Assembly: GCF_023370075.1 (NCBI RefSeq)
Contig: NZ_CP097149.1
Location: 2,416,001-2,480,000 of the forward strand
DNA: 64,000 nt
Reading direction: 5' to 3'
From: Deinococcus sp. QL22
Lineage (GTDB): Bacteria; Deinococcota; Deinococci; Deinococcales; Deinococcaceae
The notes under the pieces were generated by a model. That model did not search any database. It was not told where the DNA came from and saw only the letters and a list, made by a program, of their open reading frames with translations. Below, piece after piece: positions 18,797 to 28,736 of the stretch. A program made the position numbers and the translations under genes. The stretch's first letter is position 1, and each line of letters starts with the position of its first letter.

Positions 18797-19852
18797 ATGC
18801 CGAAGGACAGCAAGGCCACCAACACACCGAAACAGTCGGACAAAGCAGTTAAAAAGGCAGCGGCCCAAGCAGTTGCACAGGCCTCTGCGCCTTTCCTGCA
18901 CACGCCCGAAACTTTGCCCGCCCCCGTGCTGGCAGGACGCGACTTCCTGAGCAATCTGGACATGAGCGCCGCTGAACTGCGCGTGGTCATGGATACGGCC
19001 CACTCTATGCGCCGGGGCGAGTGGCGCGGTGTGAAACCGTTGTCGGGCCTCAGCATGGCGCTGGTGTTCGAGAAGGCGTCCTTGCGAACCCGCACCACCT
19101 TCGACGTGGGCATGTATCAGTTGGGCGGGCACGCGATCACGCTCAGCAACGCCGAAATTGGCCTGGGTACCCGTGAGCGTGTGTCGGATGTGGCCCGCAA
19201 TCTGGAACGCTGGGTCGACGGCGTGATGGGCCGCGTGTATTTGCAGCAAACCTTGCATGAACTTGCAGACCACGCTTCCATTCCCATCATCAACGGCCTG
19301 TCGGACATGCTGCACCCGGCGCAACTGCTGGCCGATTACCAGACCATCGAGCAGGAATTTGGCACCGACCTGACCGGCAGGCGCGTGGTGTACATCGGAG
19401 ACGGCAACAACCTCGCCAACAGCCACATTCACATGGGCATCCTGACGGGCACAGAGGTCACCATCGTGACTCCGGTGGGCTACGAACCCAACGGCGCAGT
19501 CCTGATGGACGCTGTGAAGCGCGGCGCGAACGTGACCCTGACCAACGATTTGGGGGCCATCGCGGGCGCAGACGTGTTGTATACAGACGTGTGGATCAGC
19601 ATGGGGCAGGAAGCTGAAGCCGATATTCGCCGCCGCGCTTTTCAGGGCTATCAGGTGACGCCGCAAATGCTGGATACCCTCGCGCCACACGGTATTTTCC
19701 TGCACTGCCTGCCCGCCCACTACGGTGAGGAAACTGTGCCGGAAGCCACCGAACACCCCAAAAGCCGCGTGTTCGATCAGGCCGAAAACCGTCTGCACGC
19801 GCAAAAGGCGTTGATGTATCACCTGTTGGGCGCGACCAAGCCGCGTTGGTAA
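18797..19852 (+). CDS. argF: Ornithine carbamoyltransferase
   Basis: Transfers the carbamoyl group to ornithine to make citrulline in arginine synthesis. The 351-residue protein shows the carbamoyl-phosphate loop (SLRTRTTFD, normally STRTRT), the HPAQ motif (usually HPTQ or HPCQ), DGNNLANS and the ornithine-site HCLPAHYGEE. A Lys/Ala-rich N-terminal extension of about 40 residues precedes the conserved domain. The start used is 30 bp inside a longer frame because TATACT lies 8 nt upstream. A large palindrome at 18748-18771 probably governs it. argC is two genes downstream. Confidence 0.94.
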   Translation: MPKDSKATNTPKQSDKAVKKAAAQAVAQASAPFLHTPETLPAPVLAGRDFLSNLDMSAAELRVVMDTAHSMRRGEWRGVKPLSGLSMALVFEKASLRTRTTFDVGMYQLGGHAITLSNAEIGLGTRERVSDVARNLERWVDGVMGRVYLQQTLHELADHASIPIINGLSDMLHPAQLLADYQTIEQEFGTDLTGRRVVYIGDGNNLANSHIHMGILTGTEVTIVTPVGYEPNGAVLMDAVKRGANVTLTNDLGAIAGADVLYTDVWISMGQEAEADIRRRAFQGYQVTPQMLDTLAPHGIFLHCLPAHYGEETVPEATEHPKSRVFDQAENRLHAQKALMYHLLGATKPRW

Positions 19853-19877
19853 GCGCCTGAATGAAGCTCTGGCTTGA

Positions 19878-19883
19878 TACGCT
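19878..19883 (+). promoter_or_regulatory. -10 box of leaderless promoter for GNAT-argC-aroE-like genes
   Basis: TACGCT followed by 6 nt and the ATG at 19890. Confidence 0.55.
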
Positions 19884-19889
19884 GCCGCC

Positions 19890-20444
19890 ATGCCCCGCGC
19901 CGCCATGCCTCCCCTGATGCTGCGCCCCCTGATTCCCGCCGATGCCCCGGCCCTCTGCGCCTACCGCAACGACCCGGCTGTGGCCCACTATCAGGGCTGG
20001 GTGCTGCCCTATACATTGGCTGACGCCGAAGCTCTGGTGGCCGCCATGCAGGGCCGCACGCTGGGGCAAGAGGGATGGACTCAGGTGGCGTTTGCCGATG
20101 CCGAATCCGGTGAATTGCTGGGAGATTTCGCCGTGCGGGGCATGGGCCAGCAAGCCGAACTGGGGGTCACGCTGGCCCCCGGTGCACAGGGGCGCGGCCT
20201 CGCTTCTGAGGGGCTGAGGCTGTTGCTTGGGCAATTGTTTGGCTCGCACGAGCTGCACCGTGTATACGCCAGTATCGACCCGCGCAATCAGGCCGCCGCT
20301 GCCCTGCTCGTTCGCGCCGGGTTCCGGCATGAGGGCACCACCCGCCAGAGCTACTGGCACCGGGGAGAATGGACGGACGACGCCACGTATGGCCTGCTGC
20401 ACAGCGAGTGGCAAGCACATACTCCGCAGGAGGACAATCCATGA
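19890..20444 (+). CDS. GNAT-family N-acetyltransferase (RimJ-like)
   Basis: A 184-residue acetyl-CoA-dependent acetyltransferase. [14 protein letters not shown] starts the fold, and [27 protein letters not shown] carries the Q/RxxGxG/A acetyl-CoA loop. [24 protein letters not shown] is typical of the RimJ/RimL subgroup, acting on protein N-termini or small amines. Its TGA overlaps the argC ATG (ATGA), so it is translationally coupled to an arginine gene; whether it supplies N-acetylation in that pathway is speculation. Confidence 0.85.
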   Translation: MPRAAMPPLMLRPLIPADAPALCAYRNDPAVAHYQGWVLPYTLADAEALVAAMQGRTLGQEGWTQVAFADAESGELLGDFAVRGMGQQAELGVTLAPGAQGRGLASEGLRLLLGQLFGSHELHRVYASIDPRNQAAAALLVRAGFRHEGTTRQSYWHRGEWTDDATYGLLHSEWQAHTPQEDNP

Positions 20445-21385
20445 CATCAACTTTCAAACCCACGATTTTTATTGATGGCGAGGCCGGAACCACGGGCCTG
20501 CAAATCCGGCAACGGCTGGCGGGACGCACCGATCTAGAGGTGCTGAGCATCGATCCCACCCGCCGCAAGGACCCGCAGGCCCGCGCCGAACTGCTGAACG
20601 CCGCTGACCTGAGCATTCTGTGCCTGCACGATGACGCCGCCCGCGAAGCCGTGACCCTGACGACCAACCGGCACGCCCGTCTGCTGGACGCCAGTACTGC
20701 CCACCGGGTAGACGCGGGCTGGGCGTTCGGGTTTCCGGAATTGAATGGGGGGCAAGCTGAACGCATACGCACGGCCCGCTTCGTCTCCAATCCTGGCTGC
20801 TACAGCACGGGTGCGATTGCGCTGCTGGCTCCCCTCACGGCGGCGGGCCTGCTCCCTGCCGATCATCCGGTGCAGATTCAGGGCTACAGCGGCTACAGTG
20901 GTGGGGGCCGCGCCCTCGTCGACGCCCACGAGCAGGATCAGTCCCATCCGATGCGCGGCGAGTTCCTGAGCTACGGCTTAGGCCTGGATCACAAGCACAT
21001 TCCCGAAATGATGCGTTACGGCGGCCTGACCCGCACGCCCATATTTGTGCCGAACGTGGGCGCGTGGGCGCAGGGCATGACGGTCACCATCCCGCTGCAT
21101 TTAGAAGAACTGGGCATCAGTGCGGAGCAGATTTATACCGCGCTGGCCGCCCACTACACCGGGCAACAGTACGTGCGGGTTACGCCGCCTGCCGAAAATC
21201 CGGCCATCCTAGACCCCCAAACGCTGAACGGCACGAATGATCTGGAATTGTTCGTCTATGCCAGCGGAAACGCCAGCCAGACAGGAGGCCGGGTGCTGCT
21301 GGCCGCCCGCCTCGACAACTTGGGCAAGGGGGCCAGCGGAGCCGCCGTGCAGAACCTGAATCTGATGCTTGGGCTGGATGCGTAG
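20441..21385 (+). CDS. argC: N-acetyl-gamma-glutamyl-phosphate reductase, short (type 2) form
   Basis: The NADPH-dependent reductase of arginine synthesis. The 314-residue length and [16 protein letters not shown] start mark the type 2 ArgC subfamily. The catalytic cysteine lies in [16 protein letters not shown], and the closing pattern includes GQYVRVTP. The ATG follows CAGGAGG and overlaps the upstream GNAT stop. Some type 2 enzymes act on LysW-carried substrates in lysine/ornithine synthesis, relevant because a LysJ-type aminotransferase lies 41 kb away. Confidence 0.92.
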   Translation: MTSTFKPTIFIDGEAGTTGLQIRQRLAGRTDLEVLSIDPTRRKDPQARAELLNAADLSILCLHDDAAREAVTLTTNRHARLLDASTAHRVDAGWAFGFPELNGGQAERIRTARFVSNPGCYSTGAIALLAPLTAAGLLPADHPVQIQGYSGYSGGGRALVDAHEQDQSHPMRGEFLSYGLGLDHKHIPEMMRYGGLTRTPIFVPNVGAWAQGMTVTIPLHLEELGISAEQIYTALAAHYTGQQYVRVTPPAENPAILDPQTLNGTNDLELFVYASGNASQTGGRVLLAARLDNLGKGASGAAVQNLNLMLGLDA

Positions 21386-21398
21386 GGTGATGGGCGGG

Positions 21399-22241
21399 AT
21401 GAAGCCGCCGATCAACAAGGACACGCAACTGTGCATGAGTCTGTCGGGCCGCCCCGGCAATTTCGGCACACGCTTTCACAACCACCTGTATGACGCGCTG
21501 GGCCTCGATTTTCTCTACAAGGCCTTCACCACCACCGATCTACCTGCCGCCATAGCCGGAATCCGGGCGCTGGGCATTCGCGGCTGCGCAGTTTCCATGC
21601 CGTTCAAGGAAGCCTGCATTCCGTATCTGGATAGGCTGGATGCTTCTGCCGCCGTGTTGCAATCGGTGAATACCATCGTGAATGAGGGCAACGTGCTGCA
21701 CGCCTACAACACCGATTACCTGGCGGTGCGGCAGTTGTTGACCCAGCATCATGTAAACCCGGCACTGCGTTTTGCGTTACGTGGGAGCGGCGGCATGGCG
21801 CGGGCAGTGGCCTTTGCCCTGCGCGACGCTGGATTTACCTCCGGTACGATTTTGGCCCGCAACGAGGCGGCGGGGCGGGCGTTGGCGCACGATTTAGCGA
21901 CACAGGACAGCCAATTCGTCTGGCAGCCTGAACACTGGCAACCTCAGCCCGAAGAAGCTCAACTGCTTATCAACGTGACGCCCATCGGCATGGCGGGCGG
22001 CCCGGAAGCGGGGGCATTGGCCTTTGCCCCGGCGCAGATTGCACAGGCGCAGGCCGTAATGGATGTGGTGGCCTCTCCCGCTGAAACCCCGCTGATTCGG
22101 GCCGCCCGCACACACGGCAAGCCCGTGATTACTGGTGCAGAAGTCATCGAACTTCAGGCGCTGGAACAGTTCGTGCTGTATACGGGGGTGCGTCCCAGCG
22201 CCGAGCAGGTGCAGGCCGCCGCCGCTTTTGCACGCCCGTAA
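21399..22241 (+). CDS. Shikimate dehydrogenase-like protein (AroE family)
   Basis: A 280-residue protein with the AroE layout. The N-terminal substrate domain has SLSGRPGNFGTRFHNHLYDALGLDFLYKAF and GCAVSMPFKE, where the Lys of the catalytic pair is kept. YNTDYLAV supplies the catalytic Asp, but the preceding family Asn-Gly context differs. The NADP domain loop reads RGSGGMARAVAFAL. It belongs to the AroE paralogues whose substrate may be shikimate, quinate or something else. The ATG at 21399 is chosen for the G-rich stretch before it; an ATG at 21390 is possible. It begins 14 bp after argC. Confidence 0.82.
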   Translation: MKPPINKDTQLCMSLSGRPGNFGTRFHNHLYDALGLDFLYKAFTTTDLPAAIAGIRALGIRGCAVSMPFKEACIPYLDRLDASAAVLQSVNTIVNEGNVLHAYNTDYLAVRQLLTQHHVNPALRFALRGSGGMARAVAFALRDAGFTSGTILARNEAAGRALAHDLATQDSQFVWQPEHWQPQPEEAQLLINVTPIGMAGGPEAGALAFAPAQIAQAQAVMDVVASPAETPLIRAARTHGKPVITGAEVIELQALEQFVLYTGVRPSAEQVQAAAAFARP

Positions 22242-22364
22242 GTTGGCCCAGCATCAGCCTTTCGTCAGACAAGCATCAGCGGGCCTTCGCCGCCTGCTCA
22301 TGCCTGTCCCACATGCAGGGCGTCCCATGAGAACAGCGCCAGCACGGGCGAAAGGAAGGTTCTT

Positions 22365-22643
22365 ATGACCGGAAACGACCAAGCCATGACCGACAGCGAC
22401 CTGCAAACCCTCGACGACAAGGCGATGGAAAGCCTGCGGGCGCAGATCACCGAACACCTGCAGGTCAGAGACATCAATGGCGAGCATGTGGGCACGGTAG
22501 ATCATCTGGAAGGTGATCAGATCAAGCTGACCAGGAGCGGCAGCCCCGATGGACAGCACCATTACGTGCCACTGACCGATGTTCGCAGCGCCGATGAAGT
22601 GGCCGTGTACCTCAGCAAAACGCGAGAGGAAATGATGGCGTAA
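22365..22643 (+). CDS. DUF2171-type small protein
   Basis: A 92-residue acidic cytoplasmic protein. [32 protein letters not shown] matches the PRC-barrel-like DUF2171 pattern, in which a short beta barrel closes with PLTDV. The function of the family is unknown; members are often stress-linked. The ATG follows GGAAGG. It is separated from the AroE-like gene by 123 bp. Confidence 0.72.
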   Translation: MTGNDQAMTDSDLQTLDDKAMESLRAQITEHLQVRDINGEHVGTVDHLEGDQIKLTRSGSPDGQHHYVPLTDVRSADEVAVYLSKTREEMMA

Positions 22644-22670
22644 AGCTCAAGCGGCGCTCTTGGAGCATTC

Positions 22671-22694
22671 GTCAAAAGAGTGGTTTGTTTTGAC
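22671..22694 (+). terminator. Small hairpin after the DUF2171-type gene
   Basis: GTCAAAA and TTTTGAC (7 bp) flank a 10-nt loop, 27 bp after the stop. It lies in an AT-richer spacer. Terminator role is only possible. Confidence 0.35.
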
Positions 22695-22790
22695 CAAACG
22701 AAGAGAGTGAATTTAGCGAGTAGTTGGGAGAGTAGAAGCAGCAGAAGTCTTTTTTCTGATGCCATGATTCGGGTAAATGCTCTAAACGGA

Positions 22791-22825
22791 AATGGGGGCA
22801 ACAGCGGGTGTGTTGCTCCCCCATT
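22791..22825 (+). terminator. Hairpin upstream of yegP-like gene
   Basis: AATGGGG + GCAACA pairs with TGTTGC + CCCCATT, with a 2-nt bulge, around a 7-nt loop. It lies 18 bp before a CRP-like operator, and may end upstream transcription. Confidence 0.45.
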
Positions 22826-22843
22826 TCTGCCCAAAAGATGTAC

Positions 22844-22859
22844 AGTGATAAAAATCACA
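22844..22859. promoter_or_regulatory. CRP-like operator upstream of the yegP-like gene
   Basis: AGTGATAAAAATCACA matches the CRP consensus TGTGA-N6-TCACA except for the first base and is symmetric over 14 of 16 positions. It ends 19 bp before the start codon. A CRP-family regulator is encoded at 55104-55754, but any link is inference. Confidence 0.5.
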
Positions 22860-22878
22860 TCATAAAAGGGGCTAAACT

Positions 22879-23199
22879 ATGGCTGGAAAGTTTGTAGTCA
22901 AGCGCAGCGGCGATCAATTTATGTTCAATTTTCACGCGGGGAACAGCCAGATCGTGCTGACCAGCGAGCGCTATACCGCCAAAGCCGGGGCAATGAACGG
23001 CGTGGAATCGGTGCAGACCAACGCCGCCGACAGCGCCCGCTTCGTGCTGAACGACAGCGGCTTACGCTTTAGCCTGACGGCCCGCAATGGGCAGGTCATC
23101 GGCACCAGCGAGACCTATTCCAGCGAAAGTGCCGCCCGCGCAGGCATGGAAGCCGTGACCCGCGCTGCGGAAGGGGCCACGGTAGACGACCAGACCTAG
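22879..23199 (+). CDS. YegP-family protein (two DUF1508 repeats)
   Basis: A 106-residue protein made of two similar beta-beta-beta-alpha repeats. The first runs from FVVKRSGDQFMFNFHAGNSQIVLTSERY, the second from RFVLNDSGLRFSLTARNGQVIGTSETY. Each ends with an Ala-rich helix (GAMNGVESVQ, AARAGMEAVT). The E. coli namesake has unknown function. AAAAGGGG lies 7 nt before the ATG. A CRP-like palindrome and a hairpin precede it. Confidence 0.88.
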   Translation: MAGKFVVKRSGDQFMFNFHAGNSQIVLTSERYTAKAGAMNGVESVQTNAADSARFVLNDSGLRFSLTARNGQVIGTSETYSSESAARAGMEAVTRAAEGATVDDQT

Positions 23200-23229
23200 G
23201 ACTGAAGGCCTTGCATTTCGGTCCCTGAA

Positions 23230-23976
23230 TCAGCCTTCTTCCAGATGCGACGTGATCTGAATTTCTCCGTTCACGTCGTCCTGCAGCACGCTGAAAATGC
23301 CCTCTTTGACCCCTTCCAGCAGGGCAGCAAAATACGTGGTCTGCTCGCCCCAGTTCTGCGCCGGAATGCCCCCAAAAGTGAAGGTTCGCAGCCGGGTTCC
23401 AAAGGCCCGGAGCGCGCCCAGAGCATCGGCCAAAGTCAGGCGTTCACGGGAGAGCAACGGCACGTCTACCTGACGCACGGCGTTCTGCGCGGCCCGCACC
23501 AGTTTACTCAGGCTGCTCTGCGGGTTGCGTGGCCGTTCGCGGCGGGGCAAGGTCACGGGTACGGCGCGGGCGGCAATCAGTCCTTCCCGTTCGCGCCTCC
23601 GGGCCGACAAAAAACCCACCAGCGCGTCCAGTTCTGCCAGGGCTTCCACGCCTTCTACCAGTTCTTCCAGCAGGTCGTCAGGCCAACTTTCCTCGGCGGC
23701 CTCGGGCTGAAGCTGGGGCAGCAGCAGGCGGGCTTTCAGGGCGATCACACTGGCCAGAGTGGGCAGCAGATCGGGTTGAGCATCGGCATACAATTCGCCA
23801 AAGCTCTGCGCCCAAGCCAATACTTCCCGCGTTAGGGTCAGCAGTGGCACTTCGGGCGGCAGAACCCGGCCAGAGCGCAGGGCCGAGGTCAGTTCTGCCA
23901 GCGTACCCGAGAAACAGGGCAACTGCACGGCAAAACTGGTCTGGGGGGCGAGGGCCAGAGCTACAGCCGTGCCCAC
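23230..23976 (-). CDS. scpA: Segregation and condensation protein A (kleisin)
   Basis: ScpA is the kleisin that bridges SMC heads with ScpB to compact and segregate chromosomes. The 248-residue protein has the N-terminal FSGTLAELTSALRSGRVLPPEVPLLTLTREVL helical block. The central ASVIALKARLLLP is the recognisable ScpA signature (ALKA/S-R-LLP). An acidic, variable middle and the C-terminal winged-helix region (YFAALLEGVKEGIFSVLQDD) follow. The GTG start has AAGG only 2 nt upstream, so the exact start is uncertain. It lies 58 bp after trpS on the same strand; no scpB is nearby. Confidence 0.85.
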   Translation of the reverse strand: MGTAVALALAPQTSFAVQLPCFSGTLAELTSALRSGRVLPPEVPLLTLTREVLAWAQSFGELYADAQPDLLPTLASVIALKARLLLPQLQPEAAEESWPDDLLEELVEGVEALAELDALVGFLSARRREREGLIAARAVPVTLPRRERPRNPQSSLSKLVRAAQNAVRQVDVPLLSRERLTLADALGALRAFGTRLRTFTFGGIPAQNWGEQTTYFAALLEGVKEGIFSVLQDDVNGEIQITSHLEEG

Positions 23977-24034
23977 ACCTTTCCCCCCAGACTCAGCAAT
24001 CCACCCACAACCTCAGAAGTCACAACTTCAGAAT

Positions 24035-25075
<1,041 letters not shown>

Positions 25076-25245
25076 AATGTCGGCAATTCTAGCGGGCCGG
25101 GGCAAGCTGAGGCGTGGGCCGAATGGCGCAGAGGCAGCCCAGCCCAGTCTGCTTCGCAGCCAGCCCCTCTCAAGGAGAGCAACAAGCACTTGATTCCTCG
25201 CTCTCAGGGGAGACGTTGTGTCAGTAACGGGGGGTTCCGCTCCAT

Positions 25246-25299
25246 CTCAACCCTCACCTGGGCGGCCCCATCATGCGGGCCGCCCAGGTGAGGGTTGAG
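25246..25299 (-). terminator. Very strong hairpin directly after the peptidylprolyl isomerase stop
   Basis: A perfect 23-bp GC-rich stem (CTCAACCCTCACCTGGGCGG... and its complement) around an 8-nt loop, starting 2 bp after the stop codon. There is no downstream T run, so it may stabilise the mRNA 3' end or terminate without U tract. Confidence 0.7.
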
Positions 25300-25301
25300 G
25301 A

Positions 25302-27218
25302 TTAGGGTGTTTCAGTCTCGGGCGTTTCGGTAGCCGGAGTCTCTGTCGCCGGAGCGTCCGTCGCTGGAGTCTCGGTGGCCGGCGCATCCGTCCCTGTGGC
25401 CGGTGTCGCAGGCGTTCCCGCTGCCGGGGTGGCCGGAGCAACCGCTTTAGGCACACGCTTTTCCTGCGCGGCCAAGATGGTTTTCAGGTTGTCGGTGGGC
25501 TTAAGCGCCGCGACCTGTTTGGCCACAAAAGCCGTTCCCACTTCATTCTTTTTGGTGCCCAACACTTGCTGCTCTATCTGGGTACGAACAGCACTCAGGG
25601 GCTGGGTTGCGGCGCGTTTCAGGTCGGCCACATACGCCACCGAGTAGCGCGTGCCGACTTGCACCACATCGCTCAGGCTGCCTTCTCCGGCGGTTTTCAG
25701 GGTCTTGGCAGTAAACACGGCGGCGTTCAGTTCTTCGCCCAATTTACCGTCGCCGCCTGTAACGGCTCCGCGCTCGCTTACAGTGCCGCCCGCTTTGGTG
25801 GCGGCCTGCGTAAAGTTGCTGCCGTTCCAGTTATTGCGGAAGGCCACGGCCTGCGCTTTTTCTTTAAAGCTGGCCTCGTTCACTGTGCCGCTGGCAGGCG
25901 TTTCAAATTGCTTGATGTTGTCCAGGTAGTACTTTTGCACTTCGGTGTCGGTCACTTTCACGTCACGCGCACCGTAGGCAGCCAGCGCTGCGACTAGCTC
26001 CTGGCGCGTTCCGGCCAGCGCCAACTTCTGATCCTGCGCCACTTTGCGGGCGGCGTAGCCCTGAATCAGGCTTTGTACCACTTGTGGCTTCAGGATGCCG
26101 TTCACCAGTTGCGCGGCCTGATCGGCGGGCACCTGCTGCAACAGGCCCGTAAATTGCTCGTTGCCCACCACTTGCCCGATCACTTCCGAGTAGGGAATGT
26201 TTTGCCCCGCGACTTTGGCCACGGTGGGGTCTTCGGCTTTCCAGTTGATGTCTACGTATTCGATCTTCATGTCGGCGGCCAACTTGTCGCCCCACACTTC
26301 TACGGCGGCGTTCTTCTTCTGCTCGTTTACGGCGGTCAGCACGTCGGTTTTGGCTTCGGCAAACGGCTTGGGTGCGGGTGCGAGGAACTTCTCCACCTTC
26401 ACGATGTAAAACTTGCCGCCGCTCTTGATTACGTCGGTGACGCCGCCCTCGGTGAGAGCAAAGGCCGCCGTGCCGACTTCTGCGGGCAAGGCAACCTGAG
26501 CCACCGGGCGGGGAGCGCCGTTCTCTAGCGGGCCGAGTGCGCCGCCCCGGTCTTTGTTTTCGGTGCTGTTGGCCGTGGCCAGCGCCGCAAAGTCGCCGCC
26601 TGCCTTCACCTGTGCCAGCAAGCTCTTGGCCTTGGCTTCATCGGCCACCACGATCTGACGGCCCACGATCCGGGCGTCGCTGACAAAGTTGTCTTTGTTC
26701 AGCGTGTAGTACAGCTGCGATTCGGCGTCGGTGGCGGGCGCGGCAGTGGCCTTGATGGAATCCACCTTGCGCTGCACGGCAAGGCCGTCGCGTACCTGCT
26801 TGCGGAATGCTGCGTCGGTCAGGCCAGCACCTTGCAGGGCGTCCGTCCAGGCCTTGTTGTCGGTCAGGCTGTTTTGCTCGCGCACTTTGGTCACTTCGGC
26901 ATTCACGTCGGCCTTGCTTACGTTGATGTCTTTGGCGGCCTGAATGTACAGCACCTGACGGGCTTTTTGGGCCACCACGTAGGTCTTGAAATCATCGCCC
27001 AATAGCCCGGTATCGGTGGTGCTTAGCACAGGATTGCCGCGCCGCAGGGCTTCTAATTCTTCCACCGTCACGGTTTCGCCGTTCACTTTCAGGGCGGGCG
27101 TTCCGGTCTGGCGATTAAAGAGGCTGCCGAGGTTCGGCGTGAACTGGTAGGCCATGCCCACCACCAACATCAATGCAAGAACGCCCAGCAGGACGTTCAC
27201 GAACTTCTTGTTCTTCAC
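25302..27218 (-). CDS. SurA/PpiD-like parvulin peptidylprolyl isomerase
   Basis: A 638-residue membrane-anchored foldase acting outside the membrane. One N-terminal helix (about residues 5-25, VLLGVLALMLVVGMAYQF) anchors it. A SurA-N-like helical region follows (KVNGETVTVEELEALRRGNP...). The parvulin domain lies at about 185-300, with DARIVGRQIVVADEAKAKSLLAQVKAGGDFAALA. A second SurA-N/parvulin-like half follows. The C-terminal 45 residues are a low-complexity Thr-Pro-Ala-Glu repeat (ATETPATDAP). The GTG start is chosen because GAAGGAGATCAA immediately precedes it. A huge hairpin follows the stop. Confidence 0.85.
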   Translation of the reverse strand: MKNKKFVNVLLGVLALMLVVGMAYQFTPNLGSLFNRQTGTPALKVNGETVTVEELEALRRGNPVLSTTDTGLLGDDFKTYVVAQKARQVLYIQAAKDINVSKADVNAEVTKVREQNSLTDNKAWTDALQGAGLTDAAFRKQVRDGLAVQRKVDSIKATAAPATDAESQLYYTLNKDNFVSDARIVGRQIVVADEAKAKSLLAQVKAGGDFAALATANSTENKDRGGALGPLENGAPRPVAQVALPAEVGTAAFALTEGGVTDVIKSGGKFYIVKVEKFLAPAPKPFAEAKTDVLTAVNEQKKNAAVEVWGDKLAADMKIEYVDINWKAEDPTVAKVAGQNIPYSEVIGQVVGNEQFTGLLQQVPADQAAQLVNGILKPQVVQSLIQGYAARKVAQDQKLALAGTRQELVAALAAYGARDVKVTDTEVQKYYLDNIKQFETPASGTVNEASFKEKAQAVAFRNNWNGSNFTQAATKAGGTVSERGAVTGGDGKLGEELNAAVFTAKTLKTAGEGSLSDVVQVGTRYSVAYVADLKRAATQPLSAVRTQIEQQVLGTKKNEVGTAFVAKQVAALKPTDNLKTILAAQEKRVPKAVAPATPAAGTPATPATGTDAPATETPATDAPATETPATETPETETP

Positions 27219-27285
27219 TTGATCTCCTTCATGCAAAGTGCTACTTTACCTGAGCTTTGTGGGTTCCGGTTCGGGATCTGTGCAA

Positions 27286-27362
<77 letters not shown>

Positions 27363-27615
27363 TCCATGAGTAAGCCAGTCACGTCGCCCCAGAAGGCGGC
27401 GTTTCTGTTTGGGCGGCTTCCAGCAGCGCCTTGAACCGAGCGGTGTCTACTGGAATTGGGACGAGAACAAAAGGACACGCGCAGGATTCTAGCACGCAAG
27501 GTTAAAGGGGCGTGAAGGCAGAATCTCTGTTCTGAACGGTGTTTTTGGTTGCCTTTGCGCCGTCGAGACTCTGGCCGGGCTGCTTGTGCGCCTCCCCCAG
27601 AGTGCTTACGCCATG
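27363..27615. other. Gene-free interval after tRNA-Arg
   Basis: About 250 bp containing no supportable ORF. The first part (27391-27425) may include a weak hairpin (GCGGCGTTT... ) but no convincing terminator. The end carries the promoter of the SIS-domain gene. Confidence 0.4.
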
Positions 27616-27621
27616 TACGCT
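27616..27621 (+). promoter_or_regulatory. -10 box of leaderless promoter for SIS-domain gene
   Basis: TACGCT followed by 7 nt and the ATG at 27629. Confidence 0.55.
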
Positions 27622-27628
27622 AGACGGT

Positions 27629-28681
27629 ATGACCATCCCTCCTGCTCCTGCCCCCGCCAGCGACTTGTTTGCGCTGCTGGCCCGCCTGCCCGGCAGTTAC
27701 GCTGGCCCCACCCGCGCCGAAGAAGCCCCGCACGCCATCGTCGGGGTAGGCGAGGCCACACTGGCCGTGCAATTGGCCGAAACCCTCGTGGCCGTCAACT
27801 TTACCCGCACGGGCACGCAATTTGTGCTGGACAGTGCCGACGCCGGAGACGCCGCCCGCACCTTTGCGGAACTGGCCGAAGTCGCGGGAGCCAAGGTCAG
27901 GCGTATCAGCACCGGCGGCAGCGCCAGTGAAATAGATGTGCTGGTACCGGGCGGCCCACTGGCGACCTACCATTTTGCCCAGTTTCTGGCCCACGCTACC
28001 GGGCACGGCGAGCAGGCCCAGGCCGCCGACGCGCTTCTGACCGATCTGGCCTACCGCTGCGCCCCCAGCGTGGAGCAGGACAACCCCGCCCGCGATTTGG
28101 CGTGGAGCTTGTGGGGCCGCACGCCGCTGCTGTTGGCCGCGCCCGACGCCGAAGCCTTACCGCAGGCGTGGCAGAGCCTGCTGGCCCGCATCGGCAAAAC
28201 GCTGAGTATTCCAGTCATGGGCGATCCACTGCCCTTCGTCACAGGCGCGTTCGAGGCCCAGCACGAAAAGGGCGACGGCAAAATCGCGCTGCTGTTGGGC
28301 GACGCCGATCCCGCGCTGATGGTGGCCCGTGAAATCCTGGATTCGCGCATCGATGAAGTGATGCATGTGCCGTATTTTCAGGAAGAGGTGGGCGGGTACG
28401 CGGCCCAGTTGGGCCTGTGGTACTTCGGCGCTTGGGTAGCCGCCTACCTGGCCGAACGCTATGAACAGTCGCCCAACGACCTCGCTATCTTGCGCCGCGC
28501 TCAGGCCGTCCTGAGTGGCGAGGCCGCCGAGGACACCCTCAACGCCCCCCGCGAAGATGTACGCCGCACGCCGATCATCAAGGACTGGCGCGACGAAGAC
28601 TCCGACTCGGCAGAATTGGACGACGGCGAGGACTTCGACGGGGAAGACTTTGACGAAGATGTGGATGAGGACGACGAATAA
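27629..28681 (+). CDS. SIS-domain protein, phosphoglucose/phosphomannose isomerase-like
   Basis: A 350-residue cytosolic sugar-phosphate isomerase-like protein. The N-terminal SIS fold (about 30-130) includes HAIVGVGEATLAVQLAE. The C-terminal half resembles the archaeal-type bifunctional PGI/PMI, with YRCAPSVEQDNPARDLAWSLWGRTPLLL and a conserved histidine in EVMHVPYF. The last 30 residues are almost purely Asp/Glu, a tail not part of the family. The ATG at 27629 is 7 nt after TACGCT. Enzymatic activity is not certain because usual sugar-phosphate Ser/Thr clusters are weak. Confidence 0.7.
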   Translation: MTIPPAPAPASDLFALLARLPGSYAGPTRAEEAPHAIVGVGEATLAVQLAETLVAVNFTRTGTQFVLDSADAGDAARTFAELAEVAGAKVRRISTGGSASEIDVLVPGGPLATYHFAQFLAHATGHGEQAQAADALLTDLAYRCAPSVEQDNPARDLAWSLWGRTPLLLAAPDAEALPQAWQSLLARIGKTLSIPVMGDPLPFVTGAFEAQHEKGDGKIALLLGDADPALMVAREILDSRIDEVMHVPYFQEEVGGYAAQLGLWYFGAWVAAYLAERYEQSPNDLAILRRAQAVLSGEAAEDTLNAPREDVRRTPIIKDWRDEDSDSAELDDGEDFDGEDFDEDVDEDDE

Positions 28682-28724
28682 ACGAATCGGCTGTAGCTGC
28701 TGCGTCGGCTGCCAATTCATCAAC

Positions 28725-28730
28725 TAGAAT
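28725..28730 (+). promoter_or_regulatory. -10 box of leaderless arsR promoter
   Basis: TAGAAT followed by 6 nt and the ATG at 28737. The flanking TTCATC ... GGATGA is an imperfect inverted repeat over the box and could be the ArsR operator. Confidence 0.55.
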
Positions 28731-28736
28731 GGATGG

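Noticed and set aside
22641..22880. A small gene in the AT-rich spacer before the YegP-family gene
   Set aside because: Frames are short, lack a ribosome site and are interrupted by two hairpins.
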